From Corallochytrium limacisporum (taxonomy: Eukaryota; Opisthokonta), in assembly GCA_002811645.1 (NCBI GenBank), contig PDIP01000024.1, positions 26,450 to 90,449 on the forward strand: DNA of 64,000 nucleotides, written 5' to 3'. A model generated the notes under the pieces. The model had not been told where the DNA came from and ran no database searches. It saw only the letters and a program-made list of their open reading frames with translations. Shown one piece after another: positions 18,803 to 28,954 of the stretch. Position 1 is the stretch's first letter. Each line of letters starts with the position of its first letter. A program made the translations under genes and the position numbers.

Positions 18803-19843
18803 ATGACAGAGTCAAACGGTACAGAGACCGTAAACAAAAAGAGCCATGGCTACAGGTTCAAACAGCAGAAACTACCCGCGTGGCAGCCTGTGCTGACTCC
18901 TCGGACTGTCATTCCCATCTTCTTTCTCCTGGGAATTATTTTCCTGCCCATTGGCATTGGTATGCTTGTAAGTAGCAATGACGTTGTGGAAAGAGTAATT
19001 GAGTACACAAATTGTACACCAACTGGGTCGGACACTCCGTGCTCTGAGACAATCAGCGGCAATCCCACTGCGACCTGTACGTGCGATGCGGACCAACTGT
19101 CGTTCACTCTGGATTCGGACATCAACGAAGAAGTGTATGTGTACTACCAACTCACGAATTTTTACCAGAACCACCGTCGCTACGTGCGCTCTCGGGACTA
19201 TAGCCAGCTTAAAGGTGACGACATTGCTATCGGTGCCTTAAACAGCGACTGTGACCCTATCAGGGACGTAACACTAGATAACGGGACGCTAGCCAACTAC
19301 GCTCCCTGTGGTCTGATCGGTGATTCTCTGTTCAATGATACCTTCACTATGTCCGGACCAAATGGAGCAGCAGTCACTCTGGCAGCCAATGACATTGCCT
19401 GGCAGTCGGATCTGGACGAACTATTTAGCAATCCGACCACCTTTGACGGCACGGTGCCACCGCCGGCTTACAATGACGTGCCGATTGTCGACTTAGACCA
19501 TGGTTCTGGTACCGGCTACGAGAACGAAGACTTTATCGTTTGGATGCGTGTGGCGGCACTTCCCACTTTCCGAAAGCTCTGGCGCCGTATCCCTGACGGT
19601 TTGGCTGCTGGTACCTACACGATCACCATGGACTACACATTCGACAGCACCGCCTACAGTGGCGAAAAAAGCGTAATTGTCTCCACCACCTCTTGGATTG
19701 GTGGCAAGAGTGACTACCTTGGCATTCTCTACATGGTCACTGGCTCTATTCTGATTCTGATGGGAGCTGGTCTTGCCATCCACAATGCTGTTCGGCCACG
19801 CAAGTTGGCTGACCATCGCTACCTCAAGTGGAACCCCAAGTAA
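18803..19843 (+). CDS. CDC50: CDC50/LEM3/TMEM30 P4-ATPase chaperone subunit
   Basis: The protein has 346 residues from ATG 18803; an in-frame GTG 30 bp upstream is not needed. The layout is classic for the family: a short cytosolic N-terminus with RFKQQKLPAWQP, TM1 at about 37-57, a large Cys- and Asn-rich exoplasmic loop with N-glycosylation sequons (for example NCT, NGT, NDT), then TM2 near 306-326 and a short basic tail. Early loop cysteines occur in pairs, as in family members with conserved disulfides. CDC50 proteins are obligate beta-subunits that let P4-ATPase flippases leave the ER and flip phospholipids. AATAAA lies about 200 bp past the stop (20038). Confidence 0.95.
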   Translation: MTESNGTETVNKKSHGYRFKQQKLPAWQPVLTPRTVIPIFFLLGIIFLPIGIGMLVSSNDVVERVIEYTNCTPTGSDTPCSETISGNPTATCTCDADQLSFTLDSDINEEVYVYYQLTNFYQNHRRYVRSRDYSQLKGDDIAIGALNSDCDPIRDVTLDNGTLANYAPCGLIGDSLFNDTFTMSGPNGAAVTLAANDIAWQSDLDELFSNPTTFDGTVPPPAYNDVPIVDLDHGSGTGYENEDFIVWMRVAALPTFRKLWRRIPDGLAAGTYTITMDYTFDSTAYSGEKSVIVSTTSWIGGKSDYLGILYMVTGSILILMGAGLAIHNAVRPRKLADHRYLKWNPK

Positions 19844-20155
19844 CAGACTTTAAATATTTCAAACCAAACATAAGGTTCCTGTTGTCCATCCTCAACAAAG
19901 TATGACTAATATATCATATCCCAACATCACAATCATTCTTCGGCAGTCACATGTATCCCATGAAAACGGAATTGTTATGGATTCGTTGGAAACTCTTTTG
20001 GAAGTTCGATGTATTGTATGGACTATGTATTATGTGACAAATAAAAACAAAACTTACGAGTTATGCTTGAACGGATGGATGTGAAGATATGGACGTGAAG
20101 ACGAAGTTGAGTACTGTGGATGACTAAATTTTGATACCTGATCAGTGGAACCTAA
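19844..20155. other. Convergent intergenic region
   Basis: 312 bp between the stops of CDC50 and the two-TM orphan. It is AT-rich, with an AATAAA near 20038 that fits a polyadenylation signal. No gene seen. Confidence 0.4.
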
Positions 20156-20818
20156 TCATCGACTACCGTGGAATGCAATTGGCGGTGCATCAATCTCCAC
20201 ACTAGCCAGTGAGTCCATTGATGACGACATGGCACACTCCAAGTTAATGGCACTGTCCGCGTCATCATCTTCTTCGTGTTCTTCTTTAACTGCCGTGAGT
20301 GACGAGTACGAGGACTCCTCATCCAACGGAAGCAGGTGGTACTGATTAGTCTCAGAGAAGCGTACACTGTTGCTGACACGACGCCTCTGTGGCCGTGACG
20401 GGCATGACTCGTACCACCTGCCAGTAAAGACAATTGTGGTCAGTGCAAACATGCAAATAGTCACACTAAGGCTGATGCCCAGGTATACTTTAAAATGTGG
20501 CTGAGATTTCAGAGACTGCATTGTTTTCAGGAAACGACGATGCAGACTGTGGTCTTCGTCTTCATCCAAATATTCGGCCTGCGGACTTGGGTTGGCCATA
20601 TGCCGCAGCTTTTCACCGCTCCAACCACCAGGAGTTGTGGTGAAAAGCAGAGACGTCAAGATTGTAATACAGCACAGCAGTACCACAATCAAAACAATGT
20701 ACTTACTATTCGCAGTCAACGACTTATTTCCGTCTATCCGTCGATGGATTCCGTGACTGGCAGATCGGCCCAGTCGGACGCCAGCCCGCAATAGTCTTTG
20801 CGCGGACAGAGCACGCAT
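20156..20818 (-). CDS. Two-pass membrane protein, unidentified
   Basis: The protein has 220 residues from ATG 20818; the frame stays open upstream only as far as a GTG at 20875. A basic N-terminus (RALSAQRLLRAGVRLGRSAS) leads to a hydrophobic helix at about 39-59 (YIVLIVVLLCCITILTSLLF). A charged loop follows, then a second helix at about 110-131 (VYLGISLSVTICMFALTTIV) and an acidic, Ser-rich tail with EEHEEDDD. I recognise no family. Two well-formed TM segments, ATG and length make it a likely real gene. It converges with CDC50. The Arg-rich N-terminus facing the cytosol would place both termini inside. Confidence 0.6.
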   Translation of the reverse strand: MRALSAQRLLRAGVRLGRSASHGIHRRIDGNKSLTANSKYIVLIVVLLCCITILTSLLFTTTPGGWSGEKLRHMANPSPQAEYLDEDEDHSLHRRFLKTMQSLKSQPHFKVYLGISLSVTICMFALTTIVFTGRWYESCPSRPQRRRVSNSVRFSETNQYHLLPLDEESSYSSLTAVKEEHEEDDDADSAINLECAMSSSMDSLASVEIDAPPIAFHGSR

Positions 20819-22621
20819 TTGTCTGATTCTTCGAGACTTTCTAAAACTTGTAAGCCCTAAATGTAAACCAACCACTTACTCCAGAATTAACTCCCCTTTT
20901 TTCTAACCCGGGTGCTTGTTGATCAAATACAAATATCCGTGGTAAAGATTCTCAAGACATATTCTGTACCCGACAGGAAAAGTCAAGTCTGTTCCCTTTG
21001 TGCAAAAGAATCGTGTTGTTGCTTTAATCTTACGTACGGTTTTGTCAAGTAGTATTTAAGACAACACATGGTTGAGAAATACCTTATATCCAATAACTAC
21101 ACAAAGTAAAAATTGTCTAAGCTGCGCAACCATGTGCGCCATGAAAAATAAATGCCAATTAATGCATTCGCGACCGTACGGGCTTCCCAAAGATATGAAA
21201 CAAGCAAGCAGCACCGCTCCGTGGTGCACAAACTCCCGAAGCCTCTGGGAAGGGGAAGGCTCGAGAAATTAAGGACCGGAGAGGGGGGAGGTGTTTGCGT
21301 CCGGTAGAATTGTGTGTCTTTGCGCTGACGCTGCCTCAGTTTTCGGGCGAAGACGAATGGCTTCCGAAAACGACTTGGGGCGCCTTCACAGGTGAGGAGG
21401 GGAAGGTTCGGGGAGAGAGGGGGAGGGGGGAGGGGGAAGCCGGGACTGTTGGACCCAAAAAACCTCCCCCCCACCCCTCCCAAGCCTTGCACATTCCAGA
21501 ACGAATACAACCCACAGTGCCACCCCCCTCACCTTGTAAACAAAAAAAAAATATCAATGGGGAAGGGGAGAAGAGGGAGGAGAGTGTGCAAACAAACAAA
21601 AAAAAAAGAGTAAGGACAACCCGTAAAAAGTTCCAAAACTCAGCGAACTGGGATGTAATCGAAACGCCAAGAGGAAAAAAAAACAGAAGAAGTAATACGC
21701 TTCTTTTAGGAATGAATGTCTCGAACCCCCGCGACCCTTGGGTTCGTTTGTGGCAGTGTGCATTTGGGGGACGCGTGCGAGTGCGTAACGATTTGATGGA
21801 TGGGTGCCCTGCAGCGTTTGGTGGGTTCGCCGCCGGAGAAAGACGAGAGTATCCTTTTTTTTGTTTGTGCATCAAACCTGAGCATCTTGTCTGATACTAA
21901 TGCTATACTTGGACGGCGGTTGATGATGGGAGAGTTGGTCATTGATGATGGCTGATGGCTGATGATGATGCGCGGTTGTGTTCCGTTGGTGGTGGTGGGT
22001 TTCGGTGGTGCGGTCCGTAGCTGGGACCGGAAGCACCGGTTCAAATTTGTGTCGCCATATTTCTTTTTTGTCCTGCTCCTATCCTTCGTTCCCTTTTTTA
22101 TGCAAACAACAGCCCACGTTCACAGAAGCGAGCAGTTTTTGGCTCGTCCTCTCCCTTCCTTTTTTTTTTCCTCCCCTTTCTCGGAGCCACACGGAGAGAG
22201 AGAGAGACCGCTTTTTTGCCCCGGAAGGAGGGGGAGGGGGGGGGGTTTTTTGTGGATCGGCATTGATGGAAGGGTCTCTCGGTCGTGCAAAATTTCCAGG
22301 CTTTAACACAGGAAAAAGTTGTGACGTGTGAATAGTGCTACCCCTTGTGCCAGGGAATTGAATGCACACAACAACACCAAACGGACAGCGGATCAAAGAA
22401 CAGCAAGACACAATCCGACAACTATCGGCAAGACTCGTTCGAAAAGATTTCAGACCAGAACGTAAGGTTTGGTCCGGGACGTTTGTAACAGACACACACA
22501 CACCTCAAAGGGTATTTAAGTGTGATCCGTCGGCCCCCACCACTACAGTGATCACCTGCACAACTCATTCCCATTACTTCATTCAAACTCAGTTAGTCCA
22601 TAACTAAAAAAACACATAACC
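20819..22621. other. Gene-free stretch with alkylsulfatase promoter
   Basis: About 1.8 kb. It contains a G-rich purine tract (21390-21440), A-runs (21540-21550, 21598-21608), a GATGATG-rich patch (21920-21970) and T/G-runs (22160-22170, 22226-22246). A TATTTAAG box lies at 22512-22519, about 100 bp before the next ATG, and is preceded by a short CA repeat (22494-22502). No gene seen. Confidence 0.45.
22512..22519 (+). promoter_or_regulatory. Probable TATA box of the alkylsulfatase-like gene
   Basis: TATTTAAG sits about 100 bp upstream of ATG 22622. Position and sequence fit a core promoter of a strongly expressed gene. Assignment by eye only. Confidence 0.4.
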
Positions 22622-24397
22622 ATGGATTTCGAAAGCCCCATTGTTACCGCCGCCATGGCCTCGGCCGTGACTGCTGCCGTGTTCATGATGGCCAGCAACA
22701 AGAAGCGCAAGGTCTCCACCCGCACTCAGATTAAGAAGGCTGGTGACGGTAAGCCCAACATGCACCTGTGCAACCACACCAAGATCTTCAAGGAGCAGGT
22801 CATCAAGGTCACCGACGACGTCTACGTCGCTGTCGGCTACGCCTTGGCCAACACCATCATGATTGAGGGCCCCAAGAGCATCATCATCATCGATGTCGCT
22901 GAGTCCGAGGACGCTGCCCGGGACGTTATGAAGGAGTTCCGCAAGATCACCAAGAAGCCCGTCGGTGGTGTCATCTACACCCATTTCCACTCCGACCACA
23001 TTGGTGGCACCAACGTGTTCCTGGAAGAGGCTGAGGACCGCAATAAGGTCCCCATTTGGGCCCACGAGACCACCGGCCAGCGTATGCTCCAGTTCGGTTC
23101 TGTCATGGCCCCCATTGCCTACTACCGTGCCGCCCACCAGTTCGGTACCTTCTTGAGCCCCCCTGCCCTGGAGAACTGCGGTATCGGTCCCAAGATTCGT
23201 GTCGGCAAGGATGAGAAGATTTCTCTGGTTACCCCCACTCACACCTACAAGGGCGAGCACAAGGACATTGTTATCGATGGTGTCAAGCTGCGCCTGGTCT
23301 ACGCTCCCGGTGAGACTGATGACCAGACCGTCGTCTTCTACGACAAGGGCCGCGTTCTGTTCGCTGCTGACAACTTCTACGAGTCCTTCCCCAACCTGTA
23401 CGCCGTGCGCGGTGTGCCTAACCGTGACACCATGCAGTGGGCCCGCTCCATCGACATCATGGCAAAGACCATGCCCGATGTCATGGTGCCTTCCCACTCT
23501 CTCCCCGTTGAGGGCCGGGATGAGATCCAGCGTCGCCTGCAGAACTACCGTGATGCCATTCAGTTTGTGCATGACCAGTCCGTGCGCCACATGCTGAACC
23601 GCCGCCACCCCGACGAGATCTGCTCTCTGGTCCAGCTGCCCAAGCACTTGGCCACCGAGGAGTACCTGAAGGAGTTCTACGGTACTGTCGGATGGAGTGC
23701 TAAGTCCGTGTTCGCCGGTTACCTCGGTTGGTTCTCCGGTTACGAGGAGGATCTGTGGAAGCTGACCCCCGGTGACTATGCTGATCGCATTGTCAAGATG
23801 GTCGGCAGCACTTCCAAGGTGCTGGAGGAGGCTGAGGAGGCCTTCGCTAACAACGATTTGCAGTGGTGCCTGGAGCTGTGCACCTACCTGCTGCGCCACG
23901 ACCAGGGTGATACCAAGCGGGCTCATGACCTGAAGATCGAAACCCTTCTCAAGCTGGCTGACACTCAGATCTCTGCCAATGGTCGCAACTGGTACATGAC
24001 CACTGTGGCTCGCCAGAACGAGGGTCTGGATATTGTTGTGCCCCAGGACGCTCGCGACGACGCCATGGTCAACATGCCCCACACTGCCATGTGGTCTGCT
24101 CTGCAGGTCCGCCTGAAAGCCGAGGACGTCGAGGGCAAGACCAGTTCTCTGTGCTTCAAGCTGAGCAACCCCAACTCTTCCTGGACTCTGTTCATCCGCA
24201 ACTCTTGCCTTCACTTCGTCGAGAAGGGTGACGAGAACGCTGACATCGTTGTTGAATGCACTGACGAGGCTCTTCGTCAGCTCATTGCGCGCCCCACTTC
24301 CATTGCCGGCAACTGGGTGTCTGGTGCCTTCCGCTTCAAGAAGGGCAACATGGCCAGCTTCGCTGCTTTCTTCGGTAACTTCGAGCGCGGTATCTAA
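22622..24397 (+). CDS. MBL-fold alkylsulfatase-like hydrolase (SdsA/BDS1-like), membrane-anchored
   Basis: The protein has 591 residues. An N-terminal hydrophobic segment (about 7-24) followed by NKKRKV suggests a type-III or signal anchor. The metallo-beta-lactamase motif HFHSDH lies at 121-126 and gives the usual dinuclear metal ligands; a second metal-side region reads FAADNFYESFPNLYAVRG. After the catalytic domain come the alkylsulfatase dimerisation domain (about 380-460) and a C-terminal SCP2-like lipid-binding domain ending FKKGNMASFAAFFG. Relatives hydrolyse primary alkyl sulfates such as SDS, but this FPNLY subgroup is less well characterised, so the substrate is uncertain. Third codon positions are almost all C or G, far more biased than the neighbours, which predicts very high expression. 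That bias also creates a 644-codon antisense frame. Confidence 0.9.
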   Translation: MDFESPIVTAAMASAVTAAVFMMASNKKRKVSTRTQIKKAGDGKPNMHLCNHTKIFKEQVIKVTDDVYVAVGYALANTIMIEGPKSIIIIDVAESEDAARDVMKEFRKITKKPVGGVIYTHFHSDHIGGTNVFLEEAEDRNKVPIWAHETTGQRMLQFGSVMAPIAYYRAAHQFGTFLSPPALENCGIGPKIRVGKDEKISLVTPTHTYKGEHKDIVIDGVKLRLVYAPGETDDQTVVFYDKGRVLFAADNFYESFPNLYAVRGVPNRDTMQWARSIDIMAKTMPDVMVPSHSLPVEGRDEIQRRLQNYRDAIQFVHDQSVRHMLNRRHPDEICSLVQLPKHLATEEYLKEFYGTVGWSAKSVFAGYLGWFSGYEEDLWKLTPGDYADRIVKMVGSTSKVLEEAEEAFANNDLQWCLELCTYLLRHDQGDTKRAHDLKIETLLKLADTQISANGRNWYMTTVARQNEGLDIVVPQDARDDAMVNMPHTAMWSALQVRLKAEDVEGKTSSLCFKLSNPNSSWTLFIRNSCLHFVEKGDENADIVVECTDEALRQLIARPTSIAGNWVSGAFRFKKGNMASFAAFFGNFERGI

Positions 24398-24655
24398 GTT
24401 CATTCGAAACTTCACAGGGAAACTTGCGTCACGCACAATCAATAGGGTATTTGTTGGGAACAAATTCCACAGTTCTATCACCACATTGCGGGCATGTTGA
24501 TGATTCAGAGGAAGACTCAATCCTTCCCTTTCAATCAACCCGCGCGACCAAAAAAAACAATTGAGTAATGAAGTAATTATTAAGTATTATACTAACGACA
24601 CAACATGCCAGCCTTCACAGACAGTTTGTCTTTCTTTGGACATGGAAAATGACCG

Positions 24656-27529
24656 CTACAGATAATCCCGAATGCTCATGCGTCGGACGCACCGCCACGC
24701 ACTGCCGTCCGCGACACGGATCGACCAGACCGTATCGTGAACATTTGTCAGTCCAGCGTGACGATTAGACCGGCTATATCGCGCAATCGCCGAGTACGCA
24801 TCAATCAGACCGGCCACCACAACCGATAGGAGCAGATTGACGCTGGTCATGTTCCAGACAAGGAAGAACATGCGACTTGCTTCGCCCATGACGGACGCGT
24901 ACCCGTCCATGATAATGTACCAATTGTTAACAACCATCAGCTCCCACAAGGTTAGATAGCCTTGCATAATGTTGTCAAAGTTTGAAAGGTAGAAGAGACC
25001 GCTGGCCCCGTTCTCAGGATCGTAGTTGGGACCGCAACAGTTTGGGTAGACCTTGCCCGCAAACAGCTCCATGGCCAAGATGGCGACGGGGTAGAAGAAC
25101 ACCAGCATCGTCATAGCGTAGATGGCGGCTAGGGGCACAATGTTTAGGATGTCATCAACGAGATGGTTGCTGAAGGGAATGATGCGGAATAGCCTGAAAA
25201 GTGGCATAGCTCGTAACATTTTGGCACGCCAGAACACGGGCCATTGCTCCAGGACTCGACCGATAAATGTTACGAGAACGACTCCAACGTCAAGGCGCAG
25301 TGTGATAGAATGAGCCGTCATTGTAGTGCCGTACACGGTTACGACAAATACTACATCCGTTAGGAGGATTAATATCAGGCTTCCGCTGACCCAGTTCATG
25401 GCGAGGCAAATGGTTTCGAGCGTTCTAGTTCCGTTTTCATCTTCAAGCGTACCATTGGTTCCATGACCGTGTGCTCCTGATCCACCCTTCAATGCATCCC
25501 GACACACCTGCTCCACAAATATAGCCACCGCGTAGAGCACCACCGCCCCGCTCATAGAGTAGCGCCAGATGCGTGATCCGTGAACGGAGCGGGCCCATGT
25601 TGCCCATGTACTGATCATGCGATGGAACCCGCTGCCGGTGTTCCTGTCCGTGTCGCTGTCCTCCTCGGAGAGCCTGTGTTCTCGAGCCCTGCTGAACGTT
25701 AGGCGGTGGACGCGGTACAGGGTCGCAAACTGTTCCCGTGTCAGGCTGTCCGGGAGCTCGCGGTGGCCGGCGCCTTCATTCACGGGAGAGACGAGGATCT
25801 GCGAGGCGGAGTACTGTCCCGGCTGAAGGTAGCCCTCTTCCGAAGGGTCCGCAAAGTTCTGCCCGCTGTACATTTCCGCGGCCGTCGCATTGTCGCGGCT
25901 GTTAATGACATCCGCACGCCCAGACAATAGACGGTATAGAAGAATGTACCGCAATGGCTCTTGGAACGCTCGAGGGCTGGCCTCGAAGAGGGACGTTTGC
26001 GAACGATGCTGCTCTACAAAAGAGAGCAATGGGGACCGCTCTGTGAAGTTCTCGCTTTCCATTGCAGTGCTATGTTCGTGCTCGTACAGCTGCCGTTCTT
26101 GATCTGGTTGCCTCTGACGAGCCGCAATGCTTGCCGCGTGTTCCTCCTCCAGACCCTCTTGAATCATGCGGTACCGCAGCTCATCTGTGACGTTCTCGTC
26201 ACGCACATCCTCCGACAGGCGGTCGTCTCGGGACTTGTGGGTGCGCAATGCGGTATGGATGCCATTGTCGATCACTTCCATGAATCGCGCGAAACGAGAA
26301 AAGGAGAGCGAGTCTCGTCCTTCCCGCGTCAGTTCGTCAAAGGCCGCGCTGAGCGCCAGCTGTCTGCGGTCTTCCAAGCGGTCCTGTTTGTCTTCAGATT
26401 CCTTGCTGTATCGTTCGTAGACAACTGCGATGAGCAGATTTTGGAACAGCAGAGTGGTCATTGCCACGAAAGAGACAAAGATCAGTACGTTCCACGGACT
26501 GTGAAGTTGTTCCTGGAGCATGATGTCGGGGTGGTTTGCGGTAGTGAGAAGGACGTAGAAGCTCAGAAAGCTCCTCCATAGAGTACCGTACCGTTCATTG
26601 TCGTAGGTCATGCCGTAGAGCACTTCTCCTGCGTAGGCATAGATTAGTATCGTGAGCAGCAGTACCACCACAAAACTAGAAAAGATCCGTACTGTCCTGA
26701 AGATATGTCGCAATGCCCTGCGCACGGGCGAAGCGTAGAATGGCCGGAGCATCAGGAATACTCGGCCAACGCGTGTGACACGTCGCCAGGAAAAGTGATC
26801 GCGCGGGTGGATATGACCCCAGAGCAAATTGAGACCCCCCCAAGCACAGTTCACGTATAATGCTACCAATGCAAGGATCACAAAGATCACAATCCGATCC
26901 TGGATCGTCGAGTGCCAACCCCGAGACATTATCTGCAGGCCGAGATCTGCAGTGAAGAAGAGCACAAGCGCCAATTCAATGCAGAGACTGGCGATTGGGC
27001 TCAAACTGCAGTAGGAAAGCCACGGTGCCCCTGTGTAAACGTTGTGCGGGGCTTCCAGGATCGATAGAGGGATATAGATCAGCACAGCGATAAGTTGTGC
27101 CGTGTGCCAGCGCCAATTGGTATACAGCCCAAAGCATTTCATTGCCCACGCCGAGTCAAAATCGACAATAAAGGGCAGGTTTTGCTCGCCGGCGACAAAG
27201 AACACTGCAGCGCGGAGGAGGGCTTCGCGTTCGAACGGTTCCGACTCTTCAGATCCATTCAAATTGTTGTTTGTTGCTGAGGCGATACTGTCAGGAGTCG
27301 GAACAAGCGGGCTATTGGCCCCACGCATGGAGTTGTGTTTAGAAGGCATACGATCACGCTCTGACTGACGACGTGGAAGAAACCCTTCCTCTGCGTCGTC
27401 GACCCTTAGTATTGGTGGCACTTGCCTGGGCCTGCGCGGTTGTGTGTCGCTAAAGCGGATTGACGAACGCTGTGAGCTGTTCTCCGAGCCCGTTGGTGTC
27501 CTGAAACTCGGTGAATCGAACTGTGACAT
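24656..27529 (-). CDS. TPC: Two-pore channel (TPC family)
   Basis: The protein has 957 residues from ATG 27529 (MSQFDSP), with two six-TM repeats. The first repeat has the TPC N-terminal helix (AVFFVAGEQNLPF) and filter I near residue 331 (TTANHPDIM). A cytosolic linker of about 270 residues follows. The second repeat has an S4 with spaced arginines near 776 (RAMPLFRLFRII) and filter II near 866 (ELMVVNNWYIIMDGY). TAN plus VNN filters are the animal TPC type, Na+/Ca2+ permeable and lipid- or NAADP-responsive in animals, and unlike the plant filter. The protein is longer than animal TPCs (about 750-820) because of its N-terminus and linker. Expected location is the endolysosomal or vacuolar membrane. 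It converges with the alkylsulfatase-like gene. Confidence 0.95.
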   Translation of the reverse strand: MSQFDSPSFRTPTGSENSSQRSSIRFSDTQPRRPRQVPPILRVDDAEEGFLPRRQSERDRMPSKHNSMRGANSPLVPTPDSIASATNNNLNGSEESEPFEREALLRAAVFFVAGEQNLPFIVDFDSAWAMKCFGLYTNWRWHTAQLIAVLIYIPLSILEAPHNVYTGAPWLSYCSLSPIASLCIELALVLFFTADLGLQIMSRGWHSTIQDRIVIFVILALVALYVNCAWGGLNLLWGHIHPRDHFSWRRVTRVGRVFLMLRPFYASPVRRALRHIFRTVRIFSSFVVVLLLTILIYAYAGEVLYGMTYDNERYGTLWRSFLSFYVLLTTANHPDIMLQEQLHSPWNVLIFVSFVAMTTLLFQNLLIAVVYERYSKESEDKQDRLEDRRQLALSAAFDELTREGRDSLSFSRFARFMEVIDNGIHTALRTHKSRDDRLSEDVRDENVTDELRYRMIQEGLEEEHAASIAARQRQPDQERQLYEHEHSTAMESENFTERSPLLSFVEQHRSQTSLFEASPRAFQEPLRYILLYRLLSGRADVINSRDNATAAEMYSGQNFADPSEEGYLQPGQYSASQILVSPVNEGAGHRELPDSLTREQFATLYRVHRLTFSRAREHRLSEEDSDTDRNTGSGFHRMISTWATWARSVHGSRIWRYSMSGAVVLYAVAIFVEQVCRDALKGGSGAHGHGTNGTLEDENGTRTLETICLAMNWVSGSLILILLTDVVFVVTVYGTTMTAHSITLRLDVGVVLVTFIGRVLEQWPVFWRAKMLRAMPLFRLFRIIPFSNHLVDDILNIVPLAAIYAMTMLVFFYPVAILAMELFAGKVYPNCCGPNYDPENGASGLFYLSNFDNIMQGYLTLWELMVVNNWYIIMDGYASVMGEASRMFFLVWNMTSVNLLLSVVVAGLIDAYSAIARYSRSNRHAGLTNVHDTVWSIRVADGSAWRCVRRMSIRDYL

Positions 27530-27892
27530 TTGGAGTTTCTGGATCTGTTCCGGTTCTTGTTCTAGTTCACAACGGGCCTGTTCACCCAGGATCACCGCCC
27601 TGTATACTCAGCTTGTTGGTCATGAATCCTCCATCTCTTTTCTGTCCACCCACTCTCGCATATCTCTGTATTACAATCCATCAGTGTCAATTGTCGTCAA
27701 GTCCATGATCCTAAGTCTAGTACCTTTGCTCCAGGCGCATCGTGTAGGTATTTGACTGTTTTTCCACAGTGCATTTTCTTCTCCGATGCGCGCCTCCACT
27801 TTTCCCCGTTGATGTAGAGAATAGCGTGTTTCCTTTTTCAGACAATTCTAGAGCAGTCTTGCCAATATAGAATACTCCGTATATATAAATAT

Positions 27893-28180
27893 TTAGCGTT
27901 TAATATTATTGATCAATTTATTCGCCACACTGCTGTTCAGGGCAGACTCCTTCACAGGGAGGAGCTCGACACAATCGTAGACTTTACTCCTCGAACATCG
28001 TGCAGTATCAAACATCCACGATCTAGAATACATGTTCTCCAACCACCGCCATTGATCTTTTATTGACATCATGGTCGAGAAGGTACCCTCTGCTCGTTGT
28101 TCTTTTGCGCTCATCGATGCGGTCAAGTGAACAATAAGCGCCATGACTTGGACTAGTTTCTTGTTTTTGATCTCAACCAT
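27893..28180 (-). CDS. Possible small protein, unidentified
   Basis: A 95-codon frame with ATG at 28180 lies about 360 bp upstream of the TPC gene on the same strand. It begins MVEIKNKKLVQVMALIVHL and has no recognised domain. It could be real or chance; there is no supporting motif. Confidence 0.15.
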   Translation of the reverse strand: MVEIKNKKLVQVMALIVHLTASMSAKEQRAEGTFSTMMSIKDQWRWLENMYSRSWMFDTARCSRSKVYDCVELLPVKESALNSSVANKLINNIKR

Positions 28181-28933
28181 GAAACGGATTCGTGCTAAGG
28201 AAGCCAGTCCGGCATTTTTCTCCCATCAGTTTCACATCAAGTTTTCTCGCAAAGGTTCCTTGGTCTCTTGGCTATTAGGTAGATAGTATAGTATGGAACG
28301 AATGGAGTCGACATGATATGTATGGGCGGACTCTTGTATTGCTTTGTCACAGAACGAGAAGATCCTCAAACTCGCGCACAATTTTCCAGAAAGTCAATAA
28401 GGGAGCAGCTGTTTAGAAATGGGGACAGAGTATAACTTGGTAGCAGTCGCGCATTCGATTGGCCCAGCTCATAATAATAGTAGAAGCTTTACAATGCAAA
28501 CATCATCGCACTCATTTCATCCCCGAACCCCAGACTAGCCAGTGTGACTTGTAAATTGACTTGTCGATCTCCCCCACACAAAGAGCGGGCACGTCAACAT
28601 CGGACCTCAGAGAGTCTCTGGTATGTGTCTGGGCTATTTCTGTATCACTCTTTGGCTATTCTTTCCGCCTCCGAGGGAAATTCTTTTTTTCTTCTGCAAG
28701 CGCTCGTCAACCCACACTGAACGTGCAAACTCAACTTCCTCGGGCCCGGACCACAGTACTTTATAATACTTTTCCGACCGGTGCAGATTCCGTTGAAGCG
28801 CCAGCCGTCATGGAAAGGTCCGGGCTTGCTGGTGCGCTGTTCGTCGTCTTGGCCAAACGTGGAAAGGAAGCCGGAAAGCAGAATTTTCAGGTGGAGCATG
28901 CGAAACAGAGCAGTGAGGATAGGTGAGTGTAAC

Positions 28934-28954
28934 GTCATCCCAGACCGGGATGAC
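28934..28954. repeat. Perfect inverted repeat (8-bp stem, 5-nt loop)
   Basis: GTCATCCC, spacer AGACC, then GGGATGAC. It lies just downstream of a GGTGAGT donor-like site inside the gene-poor region. Function unknown. Confidence 0.6.

Noticed and set aside
22604-24538. 644-codon open frame antisense to the alkylsulfatase-like gene
   Set aside because: It mirrors the strong NNC/NNG codon bias of the sense gene, and its translation is repetitive Val/Leu/Gly/His with no domain. Typical shadow frame.
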